From Paracoccaceae bacterium (GTDB lineage Bacteria; Pseudomonadota; Alphaproteobacteria; Rhodobacterales; Rhodobacteraceae): 15,916 bases of DNA. Location: contig JAMWZF010000029.1 of the NCBI GenBank assembly GCA_024304875.1, forward strand, positions 1 to 15,916. Reading direction: 5' to 3'. The position numbers and the translations under genes were made by a program. Shown here piece after piece: positions 6,478 to 14,139 of this stretch (position 1 is its first letter; each line of letters begins with the position of its first letter). The notes below the pieces were generated by a model that was given only the letters and a program-made list of their open reading frames with translations, was not told the DNA's origin and did no database searches.

Positions 6478-7239
6478 TTATTGCCGAATGCGCCAGCCGG
6501 TGCGGAATATCCACCAGATCACCGTCATGCAGATCAGGGTGAACAGCCCGATGGCCCCCAGGGAGATGCCGACCGCCACGTCCGCCTGGTCGAAGAAGGC
6601 CCAGCGGAAGCCGCTGATCAGGTACACCACCGGGTTGAAGTAGGTGATCGTCTGCCAGACCGGCGGCAGCATGGTGATCGAGTAGAAGGACCCGCCGAGG
6701 AAGACGAGCGGCGTGATGATGAGCAGCGGGATCAGCTGGAGCTGTTCGAAGTTCTGCGCCCAGATGCCGATGATGAACCCGAGGAGCGCGAAGCTGAGGC
6801 AGGTCAGCATCAGGAAGGCGACCATCGCGACCGGGTGCGCGACGGGCAGGTCCACGAAGAGGTTCGCCGTCAGCAGGATCACCGTCCCGATGAACAGCGC
6901 CTTGGTCGCCGCCGCGCCGACGTAGCCCAGGGTGATCTCGAGGAAGTTCACCGGGGCCGAGAGCAGTTCGTAGATCGTGCCGATGAACTTGGGGAAGTAG
7001 ATCCCGAAGCTGGCGTTGGAGGTGGCCTGTGTCATCACAGAGAGCATGACCAGCCCCGGCACGATGAAGGCGCCGTAGGCGATGCCCTCGACCGTGTCGA
7101 TCCGGCTGCCGATGGCCGAGCCGAAGACCACGAAGTAGAGCGAGGTCGACACGATGGGCGAGACGATGCTTTGCAGCACGGTCCGGAAGAACCGCGCCAT
7201 TTCAAAGCGGTAAATGGATGCGACGGCGTTGAGGTTCAT
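6478..7239 (-). CDS. ABC-2 type transporter permease (YadH/NodJ-like)
   Basis: This 253-aa integral membrane subunit belongs to an ABC-2 exporter. It has six predicted hydrophobic segments, starting in the region around SIVSPIVSTSLYFVVFGSAI. The EIT-box region (PVNFLEITLGYVG) before the third helix and the segment PLLIITPLVFLGGSFYSI are typical of the YadH/NodJ/DrrB family. The ATG at 7239 has AGGAG 7 nt upstream. It follows the ATPase gene by 28 nt, so the two should be co-expressed and form the transporter, probably as a dimer of each subunit. The direction is export. The substrate (polysaccharide, lipid, drug or other) cannot be read from the sequence. Confidence 0.93.
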   Translation of the reverse strand: MNLNAVASIYRFEMARFFRTVLQSIVSPIVSTSLYFVVFGSAIGSRIDTVEGIAYGAFIVPGLVMLSVMTQATSNASFGIYFPKFIGTIYELLSAPVNFLEITLGYVGAAATKALFIGTVILLTANLFVDLPVAHPVAMVAFLMLTCLSFALLGFIIGIWAQNFEQLQLIPLLIITPLVFLGGSFYSITMLPPVWQTITYFNPVVYLISGFRWAFFDQADVAVGISLGAIGLFTLICMTVIWWIFRTGWRIRQ

Positions 7240-7267
7240 CTCCGCACTCCTGTCGTGATGGGGGCGT

Positions 7268-8203
7268 TCATGCGGCGTCGTCCTCGCCATGAACCAGCCC
7301 GACGAAGATCTCTTCGAGGCTCGACTGCCGGGTCTGGAGGTCGCGCAGTTGCAGGCCGGCGTCTCGGACCGCCGCCAGCAGGCGCGTGATGCCGGTGCTG
7401 TCGCTTTGCGAGTCGTAGTGGTAGATCAGCGCCCGCCCGTCGGGGGCGAGCTCGAGGTCCCAGGACGACAGGCTCTCGGGGATGCGCTCCAGCGGTTCGG
7501 TCAGCTCGATGCGCAGGGTCTTCCGGCCCATCCGCTCCATCAGCTTTTCCTTGTCCTCCACCAGCAGGATCTGGCCCTTGTTGATGACGGCGATCCGGTC
7601 GGCGATGGCCTCGGCCTCTTCGATGTAGTGGGTGGTCAGGATGATGGTCACGCCCTGCTTCTTGAGGTCGGCGACGACCTGCCACATGTCCTTGCGCAGC
7701 TCGACGTCGACGCCTGCGGAGGGCTCGTCGAGGAACAGGACCCGGGGTTCGTGGCTGAGGGCCTTGGCGATCAGGACCCGGCGCTTCATGCCGCCCGACA
7801 GCGTCTTGATCTGGTTGCCGGCCTTGTCGGAGAGCGACAGCTGCGCCAGCACCTTGTCGATGTGCGCATCGTCCCGGCCGAGGCCGAAGAGTCCGCGGGA
7901 GAAGCGGACCGCGTTGCGCACCTTCTCGAAGGGTTCGAGGTTGATCTCCTGCGGGACAAGGCCGATCAGCTGCCGCGCGGCGCGGAAATCGGTGATCGTG
8001 TCGTGCCCGCCGACGAGGATGTGCCCCGACGTGGGCACGGTGATGCCGCAGATGGTGCTGATGAGCGTCGTCTTGCCGGCGCCGTTGGGGCCGAGCAGCG
8101 CGATGATCTCGCCCTCCTCGATGTCGAGAGAGACATCGTCGAGCGCGGTGAACCCGCCCTCGTAGGACTTGGTCAGGTTCTGGACGGAGACGATTGCGGC
8201 CAC
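7268..8203 (-). CDS. ABC transporter ATP-binding protein (YadG/NodI-like)
   Basis: This 311-aa ATPase drives the ABC-2 exporter encoded just downstream. Visible motifs are Walker A GPNGAGKTT (residues 38-46), Q-loop Q85, signature LSGGMKRR (135-142), Walker B LFLDE (156-160) with the following D-loop SAGVD, and H-loop His192 in TTHY. A C-terminal region of about 90 residues, ending SSLEEIFVGLVHG, is typical of YadG/CcmA-like subunits that contact the permease. No ATG is available in frame. GTG at 8203, with GGAAGG upstream at 8213-8218, is preferred. A TTG at 8230 would start almost at the predicted transcription start. It is the first gene of the six-gene run. Confidence 0.93.
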   Translation of the reverse strand: MAAIVSVQNLTKSYEGGFTALDDVSLDIEEGEIIALLGPNGAGKTTLISTICGITVPTSGHILVGGHDTITDFRAARQLIGLVPQEINLEPFEKVRNAVRFSRGLFGLGRDDAHIDKVLAQLSLSDKAGNQIKTLSGGMKRRVLIAKALSHEPRVLFLDEPSAGVDVELRKDMWQVVADLKKQGVTIILTTHYIEEAEAIADRIAVINKGQILLVEDKEKLMERMGRKTLRIELTEPLERIPESLSSWDLELAPDGRALIYHYDSQSDSTGITRLLAAVRDAGLQLRDLQTRQSSLEEIFVGLVHGEDDAA

Positions 8204-8238
8204 GGGGAGGTGCCTTCCGGTCGTTGGCAAGTCCGCGG

Positions 8239-8266
8239 AACATAGTCACTCACGGGCGCGTGTCCA
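8239..8266 (-). promoter_or_regulatory. Sigma70-like promoter for the ABC/S49/antiporter/SDR operon
   Basis: On the minus strand TGGACA (8261-8266; one mismatch to TTGACA) and TATGTT (8239-8244; two mismatches to TATAAT) are separated by 16 bp. Transcription would start near 8232, leaving a leader of about 30 nt that includes the ribosome-binding site for the GTG start at 8203. Confidence 0.45.
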
Positions 8267-8314
8267 TGACCGCAGGCTGCGGGTGACCTATGCGACTCTG
8301 CAGAGGTGGCGGGA

Positions 8315-8336
8315 TGCTGACAGGGCGCTGTCAGCA
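8315..8336 (-). terminator. Perfect 9-bp hairpin after the Anbu gene
   Basis: TGCTGACAG (8315-8323) and CTGTCAGCA (8328-8336) form a perfect 9-bp stem with a 4-nt loop, 8 nt beyond the Anbu stop codon. No T-run follows, so it may stabilise the 3' end or assist termination of the Anbu operon transcript. It separates that operon from the ABC operon promoter. It could instead be an operator for the ABC operon. Confidence 0.45.
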
Positions 8337-8344
8337 GGGCCGGG

Positions 8345-9073
8345 TCAGAGGGTGATGTCCGGCAGGCTGTCGAGCGCGTTCGTCAGCGCCTCGCCCCAGC
8401 CCTGGCTGATCGTGGTGTAGAACGGATCCTCGGCGTCGAACCGGCGGCGCAGGCCGAGGTGCAGGGTGCCCTCCTCGTAGAGCTGCAGATCCAGCGGCAG
8501 CCCCACCGACAGGTTCGCCTTGATGGTGGAGTCGAAGCTGACCAGCAGCAGCTTCACCGCCTGCTCGAAGCTCATGTCCTTCTTGTAGGAGCGCACCAGG
8601 ATCGGGCGGCCGTACTTCGTCTCGCCGATCTGGAAGAAGGGAGTGTCCTCCCCGGCCTCGATGAAGTTGCCCTCGGGGTAGATCAGGAACAGGCGCATCG
8701 GCCCGTCGGCGATCTGGCCGCCGAGGATCAGCGTGGCATGGAAGGCCTGCGCCTGCTGGCCGCCTTCGCGGTGCTGCGAGATCACGTCCCGCAGGGTCTG
8801 GGCGACCGTTCGGGCGACCTGGAACATCGAGGGCTGCTCGAGGATCGAGGGGGCGCGGTCGCTCGGCGCCTTGCCGCGCTCCTCCAGCAGGCTGACGACG
8901 GCCTGGGTCGTGGCGAGGTTGCCGGCGCTCATCAGCGTCAGGACACGTTCGCCCGGAACCTCCCACGAGTGCATCTTGCAAAAGGTCGAGATGTTGTCGA
9001 CGCCGCCGTTGGTGCGGGTGTCGGACATGAAGACAAGGCCGCGGTCGAGCCGCATTCCGACGCAATAGGTCAT
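8345..9073 (-). CDS. Anbu, proteasome-type N-terminal threonine hydrolase
   Basis: This 242-aa member of the Ntn-hydrolase fold is the bacterial ancestral beta subunit (Anbu), a relative of proteasome beta subunits and HslV that assembles into a self-compartmentalised complex. The protein begins MTYCVG. Removal of Met exposes Thr1, and counting from it gives Asp17 (FMSDTR) and Lys32 (FCKM), equivalent to the Thr1-Asp17-Lys33 catalytic set. Other family features are GGVDNIS after Asp17 and the LTLMSAGNLA strand. The ATG at 9073 has AGAGG just upstream. It is the last gene of the four-gene cluster, 34 nt after the transglutaminase-like gene. Family membership is very likely. The natural substrate and whether it is a true peptidase are unknown. 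Confidence 0.95.
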   Translation of the reverse strand: MTYCVGMRLDRGLVFMSDTRTNGGVDNISTFCKMHSWEVPGERVLTLMSAGNLATTQAVVSLLEERGKAPSDRAPSILEQPSMFQVARTVAQTLRDVISQHREGGQQAQAFHATLILGGQIADGPMRLFLIYPEGNFIEAGEDTPFFQIGETKYGRPILVRSYKKDMSFEQAVKLLLVSFDSTIKANLSVGLPLDLQLYEEGTLHLGLRRRFDAEDPFYTTISQGWGEALTNALDSLPDITL

Positions 9074-9107
9074 TCGCGCCTCTTACAGCAGTTCCGTTGC
9101 AGCGGGG

Positions 9108-9953
9108 TTACTGCGACTGGCTCTGCGATTGATTTTGTTGTCGCTGTTGCTGCGTCACCTCGACCGTCACGGAGAGGGATTCGCCCTCGCCCCCGTGACG
9201 TGTTCCGATGACCGGCGCAGCCTGCGCGTAGTCGAGGCCGGTGGCAACCCTGACGTACCGTGCATCCGGGGAAATACCGTTGCTGACGTCGAAACCGACC
9301 CAGCCCAGCCCGTCCACATGGGCCTCGGCCCAGGCGTGGGTGGCGTCCTGCTGCTCGGTGTCCTCCATCATCAGGTAGCCCGAGACGTAGCGGGCCGGAT
9401 AACCCATCAGCCGGGCGCAGGTGACGAAGCAGTGGGCGTGGTCCTGACAGACCCCGCGCCCGGCCTCGAGCGCCTTTTCCGCCGGCCAGTCGGGCTCGCT
9501 GGTCTCCTTCTTGTACTCCACGGCCTCGGCGATCACGCCGGACAGCGCGTGCAGCTGCGGCAGCGCCTCGTCATGGCCCCATGCCGCCTCCTTGGCGATC
9601 GCGCGGGACAGGGGGCCGGGGCGGGTCAGGTCGGTCGGCCGGTCGTAGAGCCAGAGCGGGATCGCCCCCTGGTGCGGGCCGACGATGCCGTGGGTCTCGG
9701 TCAGCTCCACCTCGCCCATCGAGCGGATGGTCAGCATCTGGGTGCCGGTCTCGAAGGAGATCAGCTCGACCGTGTTCCGGTTGAAATCCTCGAACTGCAG
9801 CTCCTTCTTGCCGCCCTCCACCTCGGTCTTCCACCAGACGACGTTCTGGGCGCGGGTGGACTTCGGCGTCTTGCGCAGCTGCTGAAGGCCGTAGGAGACC
9901 GGCTCCTCGAAGGTGTAGCGGGTGGTATGGGTGATGGTCAGGCGCATGGTCAT
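9108..9953 (-). CDS. Transglutaminase-like protein with Gln/Ser-rich tail
   Basis: This 281-aa cytoplasmic papain-fold protein may hydrolyse or transfer amide/isopeptide bonds. Residues 1-80 form the beta-rich N-terminal region found in bacterial transglutaminase-like proteins (MTMRLTITHTTRYTFEEPV). The core carries the catalytic triad Cys169 (GRGVCQDHAH), His206 (ATHAWAEAHV) and Asp222 (FDVSNG). The final 14 residues are almost only Gln, Ser and Asn (QQQRQQNQSQSQSQ), a tail I do not regard as part of the domain. The start at 9953 has AAGGG 6 nt upstream; a second ATG two codons in lacks that spacing. It lies 10 nt after the alpha-E gene and 34 nt before Anbu, so the genes should be co-transcribed. 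Transpeptidation versus protease activity cannot be decided. Confidence 0.93.
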   Translation of the reverse strand: MTMRLTITHTTRYTFEEPVSYGLQQLRKTPKSTRAQNVVWWKTEVEGGKKELQFEDFNRNTVELISFETGTQMLTIRSMGEVELTETHGIVGPHQGAIPLWLYDRPTDLTRPGPLSRAIAKEAAWGHDEALPQLHALSGVIAEAVEYKKETSEPDWPAEKALEAGRGVCQDHAHCFVTCARLMGYPARYVSGYLMMEDTEQQDATHAWAEAHVDGLGWVGFDVSNGISPDARYVRVATGLDYAQAAPVIGTRHGGEGESLSVTVEVTQQQRQQNQSQSQSQ

Positions 9954-9963
9954 GGGTGTCCCT

Positions 9964-10905
9964 TCATGCCACGAACCGGAAGTCGGTCTGGATCTGCTCG
10001 GACAGGCCGACGAGCGCGCCGAGGAAGTCCTGGATGAACTCGTGCAACCCGTAGTCGAATATCGAGTCGATGTCGTGGGCCAGGAACCGCCGGTTGATGC
10101 CGTTGACCGTATCGCAGGAGGTCGCCTTCACACCGTAGCCCGAGGTCAGGTACCCGAGGTTGTCCTCGATCTTGCGGCAGCAGAAGTTGAGGCTGCGCGG
10201 CATCCGCCGGTCGAGGATCAGGAATTGCGAGATCTCGCGCGGGCGCACGTTCTGGCCATAAGCCATGCGGAAGCCGCCCCCCGCGCCGCAGGACCGCAGG
10301 ATCACCTCCCACTGCACGTTGTCGAGCTTGGACCCCACGGCGTAGGCGGTGGGCAAGAGGACGTAGTACTTGGTGTCGAGGATCCGCGCGGTGCTGTCGG
10401 CCCTCTCGAGGAAGGTGCCGATGCGGGCGAAGTTGTAGATGTCGTTGCGCAGCATGGAGCCGTGGGTCGCTCCCCGGACAAGGGCGGTGCGCTGGCGGAT
10501 CAGGCCGAGGACGGCGGGCAGGTCCCGCTCGCTCACCTTGCGGGCGAGGGCGTCCTTGATCGCCATGTAGCCGCCGTTCAGCGCCTCCCAGACCTCGGCG
10601 GTCAGGGCGGTGCGGACGGTGCGGGCGTTCTGGCGGGCGGCCTCCATCCCGGCGCGGACGGAGACCGGGTTGTCGGGGCTGCGCAGCATGAAGTCGACCA
10701 CTGCGTCGCGGGTCACCTCGTCGTGGTGGGCGTCGTACTCGGCCCGGACCCCGACCGTCTGGAGCACGCTGGCCCATTCGGAATCGGCCGCGCCTGACCG
10801 CGTCAGGGCGATGCGCTGGCCGGTCTCGATCAGCCGCGCGGTGTTCTCGACCCTCTCGAGGTAGCGGAACATCCAGTAGAGCCCGCCTGCGGTCTTGCCC
10901 AGCAT
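9964..10905 (-). CDS. Alpha-E domain protein
   Basis: This 313-aa, probably all-helical protein belongs to the alpha-E family (formerly DUF403), which is found almost always beside circularly permuted ATP-grasp enzymes. Family hallmarks are the N-terminal YWMFRYLERVENTARLIE and the central repeat of this pattern, RNDIYNFARIGTFLERADSTARILD. No membrane helix or signal is visible. The ATG at 10905 follows the ATP-grasp stop by 4 nt, and its ribosome-binding site GGAGG lies inside the end of that gene, which implies coupled translation and a stable stoichiometry. It is presumed to be a partner or substrate-presenting subunit of the ATP-grasp ligase. No catalytic role is established for the family. 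Confidence 0.93.
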   Translation of the reverse strand: MLGKTAGGLYWMFRYLERVENTARLIETGQRIALTRSGAADSEWASVLQTVGVRAEYDAHHDEVTRDAVVDFMLRSPDNPVSVRAGMEAARQNARTVRTALTAEVWEALNGGYMAIKDALARKVSERDLPAVLGLIRQRTALVRGATHGSMLRNDIYNFARIGTFLERADSTARILDTKYYVLLPTAYAVGSKLDNVQWEVILRSCGAGGGFRMAYGQNVRPREISQFLILDRRMPRSLNFCCRKIEDNLGYLTSGYGVKATSCDTVNGINRRFLAHDIDSIFDYGLHEFIQDFLGALVGLSEQIQTDFRFVA

Positions 10906-10909
10906 GCCC

Positions 10910-12346
10910 CTAGTCCTCCAGAACCCAGGTGTCCTTGGTCCCCCCGCCCTGGGAGGAGTTGACCACGAGCGAGCCCTTCTTCAGCGCGACGCGGGTCAGC
11001 CCGCCGGGGGTGATCTGCACGCCCTCGGGGCTGCACAGGACAAAGGGCCGAAGGTCGACGTGGCGCGGCGCGATGCCGGCGCGGGTCATGATCGGGACGG
11101 TCGACAGCGACAGGGTCGGCTGGGCGATGTAGTTGCCGGGGCGGGCCTTCAGCTTGGTCTTGAACGCGGCGATGTCCTTCTTGGTCGCCGTGGGTCCGAT
11201 CAGCATGCCATAGCCGCCCGAGCCGTGGACTTCCTTGACCACCAGCTCCTCGATGTTGTCGAGGACGTAGGCCAGGCTGTCCGGTTCGCTGCACCGCCAG
11301 GTCGGCACGTTCTTCAGGATCGCCGTCTCGCCGGTGTAGAATTCCACGATGTCGGGAATGTAGGAGTAGATCGCCTTGTCGTCCGACAGCCCCGTGCCCG
11401 GCGCATTGGCGATGGTGACGCCCCCGGCGCGGTAGACGTCGAGGATGCCCGGCACGCCCAGCGCGCTGTCGGGGCGGAAGTTCAGCGGGTCGAGGAAGTC
11501 GTCGTCCACCCGGCGATACAGCACGTCGAGCGGGCGATAGCCTTGCGTCGTGCGCATCGCAACCTTGCCGTCGACCACGCGCAGGTCGTTCCCCTCGACC
11601 AGCTCTACCCCCATCTTGTCGGCGAGGAAGGCGTGCTCGTAGTAGGCCGAGTTGTAGATGCCGGGGGTCAGCACGCCAACGGTGGGCGGGCCCATGACGT
11701 TGGGCGGCGCGCAGGCGGCAAGCGAGCGCAGCAGGTTCGCCGGGTAGTCCGACACCGCCTGCACCTTGTTCCGGCTGAACAGCTCGGGGAACATCTGCAG
11801 CATCGTCTCGCGGTTCTCGAGCATGTAGCTGACGCCGGACGGCGTCCGGGCGTTGTCCTCGAGCACGAAGAACTCGTCCTCGCCGGTGCGCACGAGGTCG
11901 ATGCCGACGATATGGGTGTAGATGCCGCCCGGCGGCTCCACCCCGATCATCTGCGGCAGGAAGGCGGCGTTCTGGGCCACCATCTCGACCGGCAGCCGGC
12001 CCGATTTCAGGATCTCCTGCCGGTGGTAGATGTCGTGCAGGAAGGCGTTGATCGCCCGGACCCGCTGCTCGATCCCCTTGCAGAGGCGCTGCCACTCGGC
12101 GCCCGAGATGATTCGCGGGATGATGTCGAAGGGGATCAGCCGCTCCTCGGCCTCGGCGCGGCCGTAGACGTTGAAGGTGATCCCGGTGAGGCGGAAGACC
12201 TCGTCCGCCTCGCGCTGCTTGGCGCGCAGACGCTTGATGTCCTCGCCCTCGAGCCAGCGGTTGTACGGACCGTAGGGGGCCCTCAAGGTCCCGTCGAAGC
12301 CCCACATCTCGTCAAAGTTCGTACCCTCGGCCATGGGGTTGAGCAT
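10910..12346 (-). CDS. Circularly permuted type 2 ATP-grasp protein
   Basis: This 478-aa ligase-like enzyme (DUF404/DUF407 region) is predicted to use ATP to activate a carboxylate and join it to an amine, making a peptide or amide bond. Conserved parts are FFVLEDNARTPSGVSYM (metal/substrate site), the glycine-rich loop VVKEVHGSGGYGM, YIAQPTLSLSTVP, HVDLRPFVL and the C-terminal SSQGGGTKDTWVLED. It is the first gene of the Anbu cluster. The ATG at 12346 (MLNPMAEGTNFDEMWG) gives normal family length. ATG 12334 four codons on is an alternative, and neither has a strong Shine-Dalgarno. An in-frame opening back to 12598 covers a repeat element and is not credible coding sequence. The substrates are unknown. 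Confidence 0.93.
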   Translation of the reverse strand: MLNPMAEGTNFDEMWGFDGTLRAPYGPYNRWLEGEDIKRLRAKQREADEVFRLTGITFNVYGRAEAEERLIPFDIIPRIISGAEWQRLCKGIEQRVRAINAFLHDIYHRQEILKSGRLPVEMVAQNAAFLPQMIGVEPPGGIYTHIVGIDLVRTGEDEFFVLEDNARTPSGVSYMLENRETMLQMFPELFSRNKVQAVSDYPANLLRSLAACAPPNVMGPPTVGVLTPGIYNSAYYEHAFLADKMGVELVEGNDLRVVDGKVAMRTTQGYRPLDVLYRRVDDDFLDPLNFRPDSALGVPGILDVYRAGGVTIANAPGTGLSDDKAIYSYIPDIVEFYTGETAILKNVPTWRCSEPDSLAYVLDNIEELVVKEVHGSGGYGMLIGPTATKKDIAAFKTKLKARPGNYIAQPTLSLSTVPIMTRAGIAPRHVDLRPFVLCSPEGVQITPGGLTRVALKKGSLVVNSSQGGGTKDTWVLED

Positions 12347-12417
12347 AGCGGCGGTTTGACAACCTTCAACGTCCGCGTGATCGGCGGGGGCAAACGACCC
12401 GGGGGAACCGCTTAATT

Positions 12418-12431
12418 TGCAGGCACCTGCA
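12418..12431. promoter_or_regulatory. Small dyad TGCAGG-CA-CCTGCA upstream of the Anbu operon
   Basis: A 6-bp inverted repeat with a 2-nt centre lies about 72 bp before the first gene of the Anbu operon, next to the AT-rich patch CTTAATTT. It may be an operator. No promoter hexamers could be assigned around it with confidence. Confidence 0.3.
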
Positions 12432-12500
12432 CCAGGGCGCAGCCACATCCTTGAGCCGGAACGGCTTTTCTCGCGCGCGGACGCTCCCTGCATCGGCCGT

Positions 12501-12556
12501 CGAGGGGGCGCTGCCCCCGCCTTCGGCCCCCCGAGGTATTTGAGGGCGAAAAGAGG
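12501..12556 (+). repeat. Rhodobacteraceae-type dispersed extragenic element
   Basis: The stretch begins with a hairpin GGGGGC-GCT-GCCCCC (12504-12518), then a GCCTTCGGCCCCCC run, then CGAGGTATTTGAGGGCGAAAAGAGG. The layout (G/C hairpin, CCCCCGAGGTATTT, purine-rich tail) matches, from memory, a sequence found many times between genes in Rhodobacteraceae genomes. It sits between the 3' end of the SpuC-like gene and the start of the Anbu operon. It may act as a transcript-end structure. The rest of 12347-12629 shows nothing else I can name. Confidence 0.6.
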
Positions 12557-12629
12557 AACAGGGCGCCGCGGGTCGTGTTTTCTTCCGGTCGCCGACAACC
12601 GCAGCGGGGTGGGGAAACCCGCCGCCCCT

Positions 12630-14006
12630 TCAGGAGAGCCGACCGTCCTTGCGGAGGTCCGCCTCGGTCAGGTCGAGGGCGCGGGTCGCCTTCTCGATCA
12701 GCTCGTCCGCTTCGGCGTGGCTCAGCACCAGCGGAGGGGCGACGACCATCCGGTCGCCCACCGCCCGCATGATGAGGCCCGAAGCGAAGGAATGTTCCCG
12801 GCAGATCATCCCGACCGCATCGTCAAAGCCGGCGCGGGCCGCCTTGTCGGGGGTCAGCTGAATGGCGCCGACCATGCCGACCATCTGCGCCTCGCCCACC
12901 AGCGGGTGATCGGCCAGCGCCTCCCACTGCGCCTTGAGGTAGGGGCCGATATCGGACCCCGCCCGCTCCACAAGGCCCTCACGGCGGAGGATGTCGAGGG
13001 TGGTCAGAGCCGCCGCGCAGGCCGCGGGGTGGCCGGAATAGGTGTATCCGTGGCCGAACTCGCTGCCTTTCTCGGTCAGCACGTCCGCAACCCGGTCCGA
13101 GACCGCCACCGCGCCCATCGGCACGTAGCCGGAGGTCAGCGCCTTGGCCATGGTCATGAAATCGGGCGCCGTGTCGTAGGTCTCGCAGCCGAACCAGTTG
13201 CCGGTCCGACCGAAGCCGCAGATCACCTCGTCCGAGATCAGGAGGATACCGCGCTCCTTGAGGCCCGCCCAGAGAGTCGGCCAGTAGGTGTCCGGCGGGA
13301 TGATGACCCCGCCCGCACCCATGATCGGCTCGGCGATGAAGGCGGCGATGCGGCCGACGCCGGTGTCGTCGATCAGGTTCAGCGTGTCCTCGGCCACCTT
13401 GCGGCCGAAGTCCTCGCGGCTGAGGTCCTCGCCCTCGCCCCACCAGTAGGGCCGGGGGGCGTGGACGATGTTGCCCACCGGGAGCCCCGGCTGGGCGTGC
13501 ATGAAGTCGAAGCCCCCGATGGCCGAGGCCGCGACGGTGGAGCCGTGGTAGCCGCCCTTGCGCGAGACGATGATCTTGCGGTCGGGCTCGCCCATCAGGT
13601 CCCAGTAGTAGCCGACCATCCGCAGGATCGTGTCGTTCGCCTCGGACCCCGAGCCGGCGTAGAAGAAGCGGTTGAACTGGGGCGGCGTGACCTCGGCCAG
13701 CACGCCCGACAGCTCCACCACGCCCGGATGGGTCGTCTGGAAGAAGGTGTTGTAGTAGGGCAGCCGCTCCATCTGCTCGGCCACGGCGCGGACGATCTCG
13801 CTCCGCCCGTAGCCCAGCGCGTTGCACCACAGGCCCGCCATGCCGTCGAGGATGCGGTTGCCCTCGCTGTCGGTGACATGGACCCCCTTGCCACCGGTGA
13901 TGACGCGCACGCCCTTGGCGTTCAGCGCGCCGGTGTCGGTGAAGGGGTGCAGGTGGTGGGCCGCGTCGGCGGCCTGCATCTCGGCGGTGGAGTTCAGGTG
14001 GGGCAT
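12630..14006 (-). CDS. Class III aminotransferase, putrescine:pyruvate (SpuC) type
   Basis: This 458-aa PLP enzyme most resembles SpuC, the putrescine:pyruvate aminotransferase of polyamine breakdown. The order HHLHPFTDTGALNAKG, ILDGMAGLWCNALGYGR, PYYNTFFQTTHP, GSGSEANDT and PYWWGEGEDLS follows SpuC closely. The PLP aspartate lies in LISDEVICGFGRTGNWFG, catalytic Lys288 in MTMAKALTSGYVPMG, and HGYTYSGHPAACAAAL and GLIMRAVGDRMVVAPPLV complete the fold. The length is normal. The ATG at 14006 has GAGG 5 nt upstream. It is divergent from the aminotransferase at 14140 and followed by a repeat element, so it is probably monocistronic. The product would be an aminoaldehyde plus alanine. A broader omega-transaminase specificity is possible. 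Confidence 0.92.
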   Translation of the reverse strand: MPHLNSTAEMQAADAAHHLHPFTDTGALNAKGVRVITGGKGVHVTDSEGNRILDGMAGLWCNALGYGRSEIVRAVAEQMERLPYYNTFFQTTHPGVVELSGVLAEVTPPQFNRFFYAGSGSEANDTILRMVGYYWDLMGEPDRKIIVSRKGGYHGSTVAASAIGGFDFMHAQPGLPVGNIVHAPRPYWWGEGEDLSREDFGRKVAEDTLNLIDDTGVGRIAAFIAEPIMGAGGVIIPPDTYWPTLWAGLKERGILLISDEVICGFGRTGNWFGCETYDTAPDFMTMAKALTSGYVPMGAVAVSDRVADVLTEKGSEFGHGYTYSGHPAACAAALTTLDILRREGLVERAGSDIGPYLKAQWEALADHPLVGEAQMVGMVGAIQLTPDKAARAGFDDAVGMICREHSFASGLIMRAVGDRMVVAPPLVLSHAEADELIEKATRALDLTEADLRKDGRLS

Positions 14007-14139
14007 CGGGACCTCGCGGGAAACGTCTGACCCTGCCTAGCGCGGCGCCGGGGTGCGATCAATCGCCCGTGGCCGGGGTTGGAAGTGGGGCCCTTTAGGC
14101 GTAGGAGATGGCCTTGACCGCCAGCCGCAGGAGCCTTGC
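14007..14139. promoter_or_regulatory. Shared divergent promoter region with dyad GCGAT-CA-ATCGC
   Basis: These 133 bp separate two divergently transcribed aminotransferase genes. Near the middle, 14055-14066 is a 12-bp dyad with 5-bp arms, a plausible operator position for a regulator controlling both genes. Only weak hexamer pairs can be proposed (TTGGAA with TAGGAG on the plus strand, TTGATC with TAGGCA on the minus strand, both with 17-bp spacers). Confidence 0.4.

Noticed and set aside
5010..8245. Long plus-strand frames (5010-6542, 6283-7389, 7289-8245)
   Set aside because: All are antisense to the antiporter, peptidase, permease and ATPase genes, have no plausible ribosome-binding site context or domain, and have antisense-like composition.
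7268..9073. ABC exporter as part of the Anbu operon
   Set aside because: A 141-bp gap with a perfect hairpin and its own promoter-like hexamers separates them, and the exporter is not part of the conserved four-gene Anbu set.
12347..12598. N-terminal extension of the ATP-grasp protein to 12598
   Set aside because: The extra 84 residues would be translated from a GC hairpin and an extragenic repeat and do not belong to the family. The normal family length starts at 12346.
10895..14030. Long plus-strand frames opposite the ATP-grasp and SpuC-like genes (10895-12415, 12417-14030)
   Set aside because: They are shadows of well-supported minus-strand genes; the second also runs through a non-coding repeat element.
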